Below are positions 1-5,271 of a DNA stretch of 9,371 nt, piece by piece. Origin of the DNA: Chloroflexota bacterium (GTDB lineage Bacteria > Chloroflexota > Anaerolineae > Promineifilales > Promineifilaceae); NCBI GenBank assembly GCA_024640485.1, contig JAHEEY010000161.1:1-9371 (forward strand). The letters run 5' to 3'. The notes under the pieces are model-generated. The model was given only the letters and a program-made list of their open reading frames with translations, had not been told where the DNA came from and ran no database searches. A program made the position numbers and the translations under genes. The stretch's first letter is position 1, and each line of letters begins with the position of its first letter.

Positions 1-33
1 GCCCCCTTCACTCCCCTCAAACCCCAGAAACGC

Positions 34-64
34 AGAAGGAGCCCCTGGCGGAGCTCCTTCTTTT
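34..64 (+). terminator. Rho-independent terminator of an upstream gene
   Basis: A perfect 9-bp stem (34-42 with 53-61, AGAAGGAGC/GCTCCTTCT) has a 10-nt loop and runs directly into a short T tract. It probably ends a plus-strand transcript whose gene lies left of the window. No plus-strand frame has a stop before the hairpin, so that gene's stop codon is outside the window. Confidence 0.6.
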
Positions 65-72
65 GAGCGGGA

Positions 73-88
73 TCACCCCGAAGGGTGA
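73..88. repeat. Short hairpin with CGAA tetraloop
   Basis: TCACCC (73-78), loop CGAA, GGGTGA (83-88). The 6-bp stem sits between two terminators and has no T tract of its own, so its role is unknown. Confidence 0.4.
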
Positions 89-111
89 GCGCCGATGATC
101 GCGTCAGGTGG

Positions 112-135
112 CTGGGGCTGTATTCCCCAGTTTTT
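112..135 (+). terminator. Second tandem intrinsic terminator
   Basis: CTGGGG (112-117), 7-nt loop, CCCCAG (125-130), then TTTTT (131-135). It lies about 50 bp behind the first plus-strand terminator, so the transcript entering from the left probably has a double stop. Confidence 0.6.
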
Positions 136-179
136 CGACAGGTGGCTTGTGGATGCAGCTTCTCTGCGCCTGCTCTTCA

Positions 180-211
180 AAGCAATCGTTACTTGATGGG
201 GGCGATTGCTT
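180..211. repeat. 9-bp perfect inverted repeat
   Basis: AAGCAATCG (180-188) and CGATTGCTT (203-211) are perfect inverted copies around a 14-nt spacer. There is no T tract on the plus strand and only a TTT on the minus strand, so it is a poor terminator. It could be an operator or a remnant; function unknown. Confidence 0.4.
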
Positions 212-344
212 CACGGCGCGCCAAACACTCTATCCTCACGTAAACAGCAAATCTGTGCTGCTAGCCACATCGACCTGATAGCGATGCTTTCGACACAACC
301 CATATTATGCACAATCTGAGCGGACTTTGCTAGTCCTTGAGGCA

Positions 345-475
345 CCAATTTCTAAAACTGGGCGCGCCGCGCCTCTGGCCCCCAGAGACGCACGCTCGGC
401 ACCGCTCAGATTGGGGAAACCCGTGGGCTGGCGCTGCCCCGGTAAACGCAAAGTGCCGCGCTTATCGCGCGGCAC
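345..475 (+). ncRNA. Candidate structured RNA / 5' leader element
   Basis: This stretch can be folded by eye into a compact set of nested helices. P1 is CCAAT 345-349 with ATTGG 410-414. P2 is 358-364 with 403-409 (7 bp, one G-U). P3 is GCG 369-371 plus CTCTGG 373-378, loop CCC, CCAGAG 382-387 and CGC 389-391. P4 is CCG/GGGC 421-428 with GCCC/CGG 436-442. P5 is the perfect 9-bp hairpin 453-475 (GTGCCGCGC/GCGCGGCAC, loop TTATC). Ten bases further on lies a strong Shine-Dalgarno and a small ORF. The strand is inferred from that order. I do not recognise a known riboswitch class; the resemblance of parts to cobalamin or c-di-GMP motifs is too weak to use. GC-rich DNA folds easily, so covariation across relatives is the deciding evidence. 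Confidence 0.3.
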
Positions 476-484
476 ATGCCTGAA

Positions 485-490
485 AGGAGG
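485..490 (+). promoter_or_regulatory. Shine-Dalgarno AGGAGG before a 16-codon ORF
   Basis: AGGAGG sits within an A-rich context 10 nt before ATG 501. It is the strongest plus-strand ribosome-binding site seen in the first 800 bases and the main reason to consider the tiny ORF behind it. Confidence 0.4.
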
Positions 491-500
491 AAGAAAATAC

Positions 501-551
501 ATGCCCCGCCTGCTTCCCCAAGCCGGCGGCACCTTCGAGGCGTTTGGTTAA
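501..551 (+). CDS. Possible 16-residue small protein or gene remnant
   Basis: ATG 501 to TAA 551 encodes MPRLLPQAGGTFEAFG. It has no recognisable domain, signal peptide or membrane segment. Support comes only from the well-placed AGGAGG upstream and from its position behind a hairpin-rich segment. It could be a leader or regulatory peptide, the stub of a decayed gene, or chance. The same frame is open upstream to 327, but that part is Arg/Pro-rich and looks non-coding. No downstream gene on the same strand exists before the bidirectional terminator at 729-755, so if transcribed it is a stand-alone unit. Confidence 0.25.
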   Translation: MPRLLPQAGGTFEAFG

Positions 552-728
552 CCTCGCGATTGCATCTATATCCATTTAGATGAACTGTTCAGGTGGTTCT
601 CCATGCAGAGGGAATTATACCCCACAATTACACCAAAACATCCCCCAAGTGGCTCATATTGCCCCCATAAGTTCGGCTTCCGGCACCTCTAATCATGAAC
701 CAGCCCGACGGCCCGGGGCAGCCGGATC
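552..728. other. Gap with no convincing gene
   Basis: This stretch is less GC-rich than its surroundings. It contains a small hairpin (CATCTA 563-568 with TAGATG 577-582) and, read on the minus strand, a perfect TATAAT (plus coordinates 614-619) that lacks a recognisable -35 box. No supported gene lies downstream of that hexamer, so it is not called a promoter. Confidence 0.4.
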
Positions 729-755
729 AAAAAAGGGCCCCGAAGGGCCCTTTTT
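729..755 (-). terminator. Bidirectional terminator behind the cytochrome gene
   Basis: GGGCCC (735-740), loop CGAA, GGGCCC (745-750), flanked by six A on the left and five T on the right. On the minus strand it ends the cytochrome transcript 38 bp after its stop codon. On the plus strand it could end a transcript from the 345-551 region. A further 6-bp hairpin (GTGTGC 765-770, GCACAC 775-780) lies between it and the gene. Confidence 0.85.
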
Positions 756-792
756 GTCTAATTTGTGTGCCGGAGCACACCGGGCAATCTTC

Positions 793-3180
793 TTATTTGA
801 AGAGCGCCATCATTGTTTCGATTACCGACATCAGAGTCGCGTCGCTGTCTTCGCCGCCGTCAATCAGGTAACCGCCCTGGGTGACATGCTGCCGGATGAT
901 TGCCAAATCGCCAGCTGAATCCGTATTAAGGGCTTCAACTATATGGCAGCCGCCGCATGCTCTCGCAGCCGGGCCGGTGACCATCTCTGGGATACCGCCA
1001 ATGCTGCGATCCATGGTCTCGACGTTGTCGGTACCAGACTGCAGGCCAGGCAACGAGGCCGACTGATCCGGCACATTGAAGGTGCCAGGATTGTGGCAGG
1101 ACTCGCAATCGGTGGAGCCGTGTTTCGGATAGGGGAAATGGATATGATGATCATAGTGCATTTCCTCTACTGGATCGGCGAAGTTGATGTCGCCGATGTC
1201 AAACGGCTGGAAGGAGTGAATCGCGTGCACGTAGGAATCGATCGAACGTGACTGCAGTTCCAGATGGGAACCGCCGCTCTTGGTGATGTGGCACATACGG
1301 CAGACAACGATGTTTCCACCGCGGTTGGGCGAATGGAAGGTCGTGGCCAATGCGTCGTGGCAGGTGTTGCAGCCATCGGTGACATTGACGATATCAGCGT
1401 AGAACTCATCATCAAAGGCGTTGGAAGCCAGGTCGAAGGTCCGGGAAGGCGCGGTGATCGCCAGGGTGGTGCCGTCAGCGTCTTGCAAGGTCGGCATGAC
1501 GCCGATTTCCAGACGACGGACAGTGCCGTCAGCCATCCACTCTGCCCATGCGGACAGATCGAATTCGACTACCCAGGCGCCGCCGTCAGCGGACACGGTC
1601 GTGGCGCGGGGGTGTTCTTCACCAACACCATATTCCAGAGCGCGGCCGTCGTTGCGATCGATGGCGCCGTCGTTGTTGTCATCAAACGGTCTTTCGTGCG
1701 GGCCGAGGATGAAGTCTTTGGTGTCCCAGCCGTACAGACCAACCATGACGGTCGGTTCGATGGTGGAAACATCAACGCCTTCGAGCTCAGAGGCAGCGCT
1801 GAATTCAACCGTGATCTTGTTGTCAGCAACCGTTGCGTTGTCGATGGAAACAACAACCATGTCGGAGTATTTCACATCCGGCGCAGCGTAGATGACCGGG
1901 TTGTAACCGGTGTGGATCTCGCTGAATGTCGGGGCGAACCCTTCAGCGCCGTGGCAGGCCAGGCAATCTTCGGTCTCCAGGTCCATGTCGCCGTGAATCG
2001 CTTCGGGCAAAATGGTCTTGAGGGCCAAAACGGTGGTGTCATACAATACATCTTCGCCATCCATGGCAACTGAACCGGTCACGGCATGGCAGCTCTTGCA
2101 GGTCTCGACGACGAAGAATTCGTCGGTGAGAATCTGGTCCAGCTTGCCTTCGTGGCAGGTGTTGCAGGTGGCCATTGACTGCGGATAGGGGAATTCCATG
2201 GCGTGCGACATGTGCACGTCATTCATCAAGCGGGTCTTGTAACCGTACTGCTCAACCTGCTCCGCGCTGAGGACATCTTCGTTTTCGAAGTAAGCCGCGG
2301 CCAAAGCCGGATCGTCAACCAACAGCTGCCATTCTAAGTGGCCGCCGTCGCCGTTATCCAGATGGCAAGCTTTACAGGTCATGAAATCGGTGGCGGTATC
2401 GCCGCCAACGGTGCCAAATATGTACCCGTGCTTCAAGAATGGCTCGGAGTGACAATTTTCACAGCCAGAGCTGTTCGCTTTCGACGCCCATTCAACTGTC
2501 CCAACCTGGGCCAGAGCGGCAAACGGAGCCTGGGCCAACGCGATGCGGGCCGGCAGGTTGCCGACGGTGTCGTCACGGCCGTAAACTACAACGTAGCCAT
2601 TGGCGCCGCTGAAGTCGGGCAGATCGGCGGCGGTGCTGGTGCATGCGCCGGCGTCGCAGACGACGTCGCCCTTCAACGAGGTGCGGCCGCTGCCATCTTC
2701 AAAGGCCCACATATCGCCGTCAAACGGTGCGAAGTAGATACCAATCGATTCGACCGCGTTGGCGTCGATCGGCTGGCCATTCTTGGTCATATTGAACGTG
2801 ACCACGGTATTGGGAGCGGCGTAACGGTAAGCCAGGTTGGTAACCTGAATAACGCCTTCCTGATACAGGCTGTCATAGCCGGCTTGGTGCTTGTCACCAA
2901 CGCCGCTGTGGCAAACGCTGCAGGTCTCAGGGGTCACGCCCACATGAGCGGCTTCACCCTGGGGGCCGGCGGGGCCGGCAGGGCCTTCGGCGCCGGCAGG
3001 GCCGGCGGGGCCAGCAGGACCAGCGTCACCAGCAGGGCCGGCTGCACCGGCAGGGCCGGCGGGGCCAGCAGCGCCAGCGGGGCCCGCAGCGCCTTCTGCG
3101 CCGGCACAACCCGCAAGCATTGCTACCACCAGCAGCAACACTAAACTAATCCACAATGCAGATGTTCTTCTATTAAGCAT
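793..3180 (-). CDS. OmcA/MtrC-family decaheme c-type cytochrome lipoprotein
   Basis: This is a 795-residue cell-surface multiheme cytochrome, expected to pass electrons to extracellular acceptors or partners. Residues 1-25 are a lipoprotein signal (hydrophobic core, lipobox LAGC, lipidated Cys25). Residues 27-76 form 17 uninterrupted Gly-X-Y triplets, a collagen-like stalk. Ten CXXCH haem sites start at residues 87, 240, 269, 339, 361, 406, 604, 627, 692 and 742. A beta-rich stretch separates haem 1 from haem 2 (about 95-235) and another separates haem 6 from haem 7 (about 425-590), matching the alternating split-barrel and haem domains of the family. His-rich motifs before FPYP (323-334 and 675-686) probably supply distal haem ligands. 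An extra Cys175/Cys180 pair could form a disulfide. The start is fixed by AGGAGG 6 nt upstream. The gene stands alone between its terminator and a long 5' gap, and no porin or maturation gene is in view. Family assignment is strong; the electron acceptor is unknown. Confidence 0.93.
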   Translation of the reverse strand: MLNRRTSALWISLVLLLVVAMLAGCAGAEGAAGPAGAAGPAGPAGAAGPAGDAGPAGPAGPAGAEGPAGPAGPQGEAAHVGVTPETCSVCHSGVGDKHQAGYDSLYQEGVIQVTNLAYRYAAPNTVVTFNMTKNGQPIDANAVESIGIYFAPFDGDMWAFEDGSGRTSLKGDVVCDAGACTSTAADLPDFSGANGYVVVYGRDDTVGNLPARIALAQAPFAALAQVGTVEWASKANSSGCENCHSEPFLKHGYIFGTVGGDTATDFMTCKACHLDNGDGGHLEWQLLVDDPALAAAYFENEDVLSAEQVEQYGYKTRLMNDVHMSHAMEFPYPQSMATCNTCHEGKLDQILTDEFFVVETCKSCHAVTGSVAMDGEDVLYDTTVLALKTILPEAIHGDMDLETEDCLACHGAEGFAPTFSEIHTGYNPVIYAAPDVKYSDMVVVSIDNATVADNKITVEFSAASELEGVDVSTIEPTVMVGLYGWDTKDFILGPHERPFDDNNDGAIDRNDGRALEYGVGEEHPRATTVSADGGAWVVEFDLSAWAEWMADGTVRRLEIGVMPTLQDADGTTLAITAPSRTFDLASNAFDDEFYADIVNVTDGCNTCHDALATTFHSPNRGGNIVVCRMCHITKSGGSHLELQSRSIDSYVHAIHSFQPFDIGDINFADPVEEMHYDHHIHFPYPKHGSTDCESCHNPGTFNVPDQSASLPGLQSGTDNVETMDRSIGGIPEMVTGPAARACGGCHIVEALNTDSAGDLAIIRQHVTQGGYLIDGGEDSDATLMSVIETMMALFK
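2953..3102 (-). repeat. Collagen-like Gly-X-Y coding repeat
   Basis: About 150 bp of GC-rich degenerate 9-bp/3-codon repeats encode residues 27-76 of the cytochrome, with Gly in every third position and mostly Pro-Ala, Ala-Ala or Ala-Glu between. Such repeats are prone to length change by slippage, so triplet number may vary between strains. Confidence 0.85.
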
Positions 3181-3186
3181 CTGACT

Positions 3187-3192
3187 CCTCCT
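3187..3192 (-). promoter_or_regulatory. Shine-Dalgarno of the cytochrome gene
   Basis: Read on the minus strand this is AGGAGG, 6 nt before ATG 3180. It is a near-consensus site and fixes the start of the decaheme protein at the lipoprotein signal. Confidence 0.85.
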
Positions 3193-3337
3193 GATAGTTT
3201 TGAAAAGTAAAACGATTCATCAAAGTACGCCAATACACGATGTTTCGCACTTCTTCATCTCCCTTGATCGATCCAACACCATGTAATTTCGTATGGGACG
3301 CTGGATGTCGTGAAGGAACTTGAATCTCGAAGTACGC

Positions 3338-3363
3338 GAGGGAGGGAAGCTTCCCGATCCCTC
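3338..3363. repeat. Extended palindrome in the cytochrome 5' region
   Basis: A perfect 12-bp palindrome GGGAAGCTTCCC (3344-3355) is flanked by GAGGGA (3338-3343) and its complement TCCCTC (3358-3363), with a 2-nt bulge. This makes 12 paired positions in all. It lies about 160 bp upstream of the cytochrome start and has no T tract. It could be a protein-binding operator or an mRNA hairpin. Confidence 0.5.
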
Positions 3364-3530
3364 AACACTTCTTGTGGAATCTCAATGGTTTGCTATCCCT
3401 ATGCGGCACCTCCTTCTATTACCCATAATCAGATCATTTTCCCAGTTTATACACTATACAATGACAGGTAGGTTGCGATCCGAACGCGATTTCCAGAATT
3501 ATGAGCAATTCATGAGTAAGTTTATCACGA

Positions 3531-3548
3531 TTGTGCGGGATTGCACAA
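3531..3548. promoter_or_regulatory. CRP/FNR-family-like operator
   Basis: TTGTGC-N6-GCACAA is a perfect 6-6-6 inverted repeat about 350 bp upstream of the cytochrome start. The geometry (TGTGx-N6-xCACA) is that of CRP/HcpR-type sites, with C/G in place of the usual A/T at the inner position. Binding is inferred from geometry only. Confidence 0.35.
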
Positions 3549-3750
3549 GTTATTTCAAAAACAGATTTTCTGGCATGCAAGGCCCTGACGAATGAAGATT
3601 CGCGGCTGCCAGAGGCAGCGGAACGATACGTTGAGGAGGCGGGAAGCATCGGCAGCGGCCCTTTCCCGATTGGCCCTTCCCGTCCGGCTGGCGGGCCTTG
3701 CGACGGCAAAGACGGGAGCCTGACATCGCCGATCGCCCAGATCGGCAAAG

Positions 3751-3790
3751 AAAAACCGCTGCCCTGGCTTGATATTCCTGGACAGCGGTC
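3751..3790 (-). terminator. Intrinsic terminator of aroF
   Basis: On the minus strand a 10-bp stem (ACCGCTGTCC with GGGCAGCGGT, one G-U) has a 15-nt loop and is followed by TTTTT. It begins 27 bp after the aroF stop codon and probably separates aroF from the downstream cytochrome gene. Confidence 0.75.
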
Positions 3791-3816
3791 TCTATTGTCT
3801 TGGGGAGAAAGATTGA

Positions 3817-4911
3817 CTAGATCAATATTTCGATCGCCGGGTCGGCGTGGCCGTTGACCCCGTTCTTGGGCAGCGACGGCACCAGCCGGCTGTTGTCGGG
3901 GATATCCCGGCCTACCGCCTGGGCGATCCCGCGCAGCTCCTTGACCATTTTGCTGAACCGCTTCGGCTTCAGCGACTGCCGGCCGTCCGACCACGCCTCT
4001 TCGGGGGTGCCGTGAACCTCGATCATCAGCCCGTCCGCCCCGGCAGCCACCGCCCCTTTGGCCAGGGAGTCGACGAATTCCCACTTGCCCGCCGCGTGGC
4101 TGGGATCAGCGATCACCGGCAGATGGGAGAGCGCCTTGGCCACCGGAATGGCGCTGAGATCAAAGGTGTTGCGGGTCTCGGTCTCGTTAGCCCGGATCCC
4201 CCGCTCGCACAGGATCACCCGCTCATTGCCGTGGCTCAAAATGTATTCCGCCGCCATCAACCACTCTTTGGTGGTGCCGCTCATAGAGCGCTTCAGCATC
4301 ACCGGATGGCCCGACTTGCCCACGGCGTTCAACAGGGCGTAGTTCTGCATGTTGCGGGTGCCGATCTGCAGGATATCGGCGTAATCGCACACCAGCTCCA
4401 CCAGCGCCGGGTCCATCACCTCGGTGATCACCGGCATCCCGGTCTGCTCCCGGGCCTCAGCCAAATAGCGCAGCCCTTCTTCCCCCAGCCCCTGGAACGC
4501 GTAGGGTGAGGTGCGCGGTTTATACGCCCCGCCCCTCAATATATGGGCGCCCCCCTCTTTACAGGCGTGGGCCATTTCCAGCAGCTCGCTGCGTCCTTCA
4601 ATAGAGCAGGGCCCGGCCATGATCACCACATCGCTGCCGCCGATGGTCACTCCACCGACGTCGAACACCGTATCTTCCGGCTTGAACTCGCGGCTGGCCG
4701 CCTTGTACGGCTTGGTGATCGGCATCACCGACTCCACCCCGTGCATCCGCCCGATTTGGCGGCGGTCGATGATCTGCCCGTCACCGACCACCCCAATGAC
4801 CACCCGGTTCTCACCAATGATCGGATGCACGGCGCAGCCCGCTTTTTCCACCTTCTGAATAATCGCCTGCACATCCGACTCTTTAGCGCCCGGCTTCATT
4901 ACTACAATCAT
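3817..4911 (-). CDS. aroF: 3-deoxy-7-phosphoheptulonate (DAHP) synthase, type I-beta
   Basis: This enzyme condenses phosphoenolpyruvate with erythrose 4-phosphate, the committed first step of the shikimate pathway, in the cytoplasm. The 364-residue protein starts with an ACT-like/ferredoxin-like regulatory domain (about 1-68), followed by the TIM-barrel catalytic domain. Visible motifs are AGPCSIE (99-105), KPRTSPYAFQG (131-141), GTRNMQN (184-190), DPSHAAG (269-275) and IEVH (297-300). Cys102, His272, Glu298 and Asp309 fall at the numbers known for metal ligands of the Thermotoga maritima enzyme, supporting both the family and this start. The start at 4911 has AGGGAG 7 nt upstream; an upstream in-frame ATG at 4968 would lie inside the leader terminator region and is rejected. 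A tail of about 26 residues beyond the usual length has no recognised function. Enzymes with this N-domain are typically feedback-inhibited by Tyr or Phe, and the 5' leader adds attenuation. Confidence 0.96.
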   Translation of the reverse strand: MIVVMKPGAKESDVQAIIQKVEKAGCAVHPIIGENRVVIGVVGDGQIIDRRQIGRMHGVESVMPITKPYKAASREFKPEDTVFDVGGVTIGGSDVVIMAGPCSIEGRSELLEMAHACKEGGAHILRGGAYKPRTSPYAFQGLGEEGLRYLAEAREQTGMPVITEVMDPALVELVCDYADILQIGTRNMQNYALLNAVGKSGHPVMLKRSMSGTTKEWLMAAEYILSHGNERVILCERGIRANETETRNTFDLSAIPVAKALSHLPVIADPSHAAGKWEFVDSLAKGAVAAGADGLMIEVHGTPEEAWSDGRQSLKPKRFSKMVKELRGIAQAVGRDIPDNSRLVPSLPKNGVNGHADPAIEILI

Positions 4912-4918
4912 GTCGCTT

Positions 4919-4924
4919 CTCCCT
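4919..4924 (-). promoter_or_regulatory. Shine-Dalgarno of aroF
   Basis: Reads AGGGAG on the minus strand, 7 nt before ATG 4911. It decides between this start and the in-frame ATG 57 nt upstream, which lacks one. Confidence 0.8.
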
Positions 4925-4960
4925 TGAACAATATGGGTTGGGGTTACGGCGTTGACCCCT

Positions 4961-4996
4961 AAAAACAAAAAAGACCCGGCTGCTCAGCCGCGTCTT
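4961..4996 (-). terminator. Attenuator terminator in the aroF leader
   Basis: On the minus strand, arms 4996-4985 and 4982-4971 pair over 12 positions with one C-C/G-G-type mismatch. They are followed by TTTTTTGTTTTT. The hairpin lies 50-85 nt before the aroF start codon and downstream of the Phe/Tyr leader peptide, so it would end transcription before the structural gene. Its 5' arm contains the 10 nt (4982-4991) that also pair perfectly with leader positions 5058-5067. Confidence 0.88.
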
Positions 4997-5025
4997 GTCC
5001 AAATTCGGTATTGCCTCTTCAACTT

Positions 5026-5115
5026 TTATGAAAGCGAGCAAACCTCCTCGGCCACATGCGGCTGAGCTGAGCTGGCAAAATAAAAGCTAAAAAAGGTAAC
5101 AGCGCTTCGTTTCAT
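5026..5115 (-). CDS. Phe/Tyr-rich attenuator leader peptide of aroF
   Basis: A 29-codon ORF reads MKRSAVTFFSFYFASSAQ and ends at TAA 5026. Codons 8-13 hold four Phe (all TTT) and one Tyr within seven residues TFFSFYF, the products controlling this pathway. This matches the layout of known Phe leader peptides such as pheL. The stop codon is 30 nt before the terminator stem. The start is only 9 nt behind the -10 box of a near-consensus promoter and has no Shine-Dalgarno, so the mRNA is probably leaderless or nearly so. Expected action: stalling at Phe/Tyr codons when charged tRNA is scarce frees the downstream segment to form an antiterminator, allowing aroF transcription. The peptide itself probably has no other job. 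Confidence 0.85.
   Translation of the reverse strand: MKRSAVTFFSFYFASSAQPHVAEEVCSLS
5058..5067 (-). promoter_or_regulatory. Antiterminator arm of the aroF attenuator
   Basis: The leader RNA here reads GCTCAGCCGC, an exact complement of GCGGCTGAGC in the 5' arm of the terminator (4982-4991). It begins 9 nt after the last Phe codon of the peptide run, so a ribosome held at the first Phe codons would leave it free to pair, breaking the terminator. Confidence 0.75.
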
Positions 5116-5124
5116 AACTTCGGC

Positions 5125-5153
5125 ATCATAGCATGCCCACCGGCATCCGTCAA
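5125..5153 (-). promoter_or_regulatory. Sigma70-type promoter of the aroF leader
   Basis: On the minus strand TTGACG (5153-5148), a 17-nt spacer and TATGAT (5130-5125). This is five of six matches in each hexamer with ideal spacing. Expected transcription start is about 5117-5119, two to four nucleotides before the leader-peptide ATG. Confidence 0.88.
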
Positions 5154-5235
5154 CCCCCAAAACAGCGGTCGATCCATCCTCTCACAATTCACTTCCACCT
5201 CCTGCCGGCTCCCGCCCAAGGATGAGCGGAAGTAG

Positions 5236-5264
5236 TTGTCGTCTATCCGAAAAAACGATACGCT
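5236..5264 (+). promoter_or_regulatory. Possible promoter of the lipid-type cluster
   Basis: TTGTCG (5236-5241), 17-nt spacer and TACGCT (5259-5264), which fits initiation right at ATG 5272. A stronger -10 hexamer TAGAAT (5268-5273) lacks a -35 box and would fit initiation just before ATG 5284. Neither start has a Shine-Dalgarno. The divergent aroF promoter lies about 85 bp away. Confidence 0.4.
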
Positions 5265-5271
5265 TGATAGA

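Larger units (their letters stand above)
3193..3750. other. Long gap upstream of the cytochrome gene
   Basis: This 558-bp stretch between the aroF terminator and the cytochrome Shine-Dalgarno holds no convincing protein gene. The half nearer the cytochrome is AT-richer and carries two palindromes (annotated separately). The half nearer aroF is GC-rich, with small hairpins at 3605-3619 (GCTGCC/GGCAGC) and 3728-3746 (GCCGATC/GATCGGC) and a longer-range pairing CCCGTC/GACGGG near 3678-3715. The cytochrome promoter must lie here unless it reads through from aroF, but I see no hexamer pair good enough to call; TTGCAT-17-TGAAAT around 3550-3580 on the minus strand is the best weak candidate. Confidence 0.45.

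Noticed and set aside
405..450. Cobalamin or c-di-GMP riboswitch-like words (GGGAAACC, ACGCAAAG)
   Set aside because: The words occur, but the conserved cores, spacing and helices of those riboswitch classes do not.
614..619. TATAAT on the minus strand
   Set aside because: There is no acceptable -35 hexamer at 15-19 bp and no supported minus-strand gene downstream.
1264..2073. Plus-strand 269-codon ORF antisense to the cytochrome
   Set aside because: The minus-strand frame has ten CXXCH motifs and a lipoprotein signal; the antisense frame is a GC-bias shadow.
3320..3595. Plus-strand ORF of 91 codons in the gap upstream of the cytochrome
   Set aside because: It starts at TTG with only a weak GAAGGA upstream, shows no recognised domain, and covers both palindromes. 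It is more likely non-coding, though a shorter version cannot be excluded.
3670..3750. Possible c-di-GMP riboswitch-like motif (CGGCAAAGACGGGAG)
   Set aside because: It lacks the paired GGGCAAACC/GGGACGCAAAGCC arrangement, and no gene follows on the plus strand.
3434..4084. Minus-strand 216-codon ORF overlapping the aroF 3' end
   Set aside because: Its first half is a frame shadow of aroF and its second half runs through the aroF terminator; composition looks non-coding.
4912..4968. Upstream in-frame ATG 4968 as aroF start
   Set aside because: It has no Shine-Dalgarno, borders the attenuator terminator, and would add 19 residues not seen in the family. The start at 4911 gives metal-ligand numbering identical to a characterised homologue.
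5113..5178. Minus-strand mini-ORF (start ATG 5178) ending on the leader-peptide start
   Set aside because: It contains the aroF promoter itself, so it would not be on the transcript made from that promoter, and it lacks a proper ribosome-binding site.
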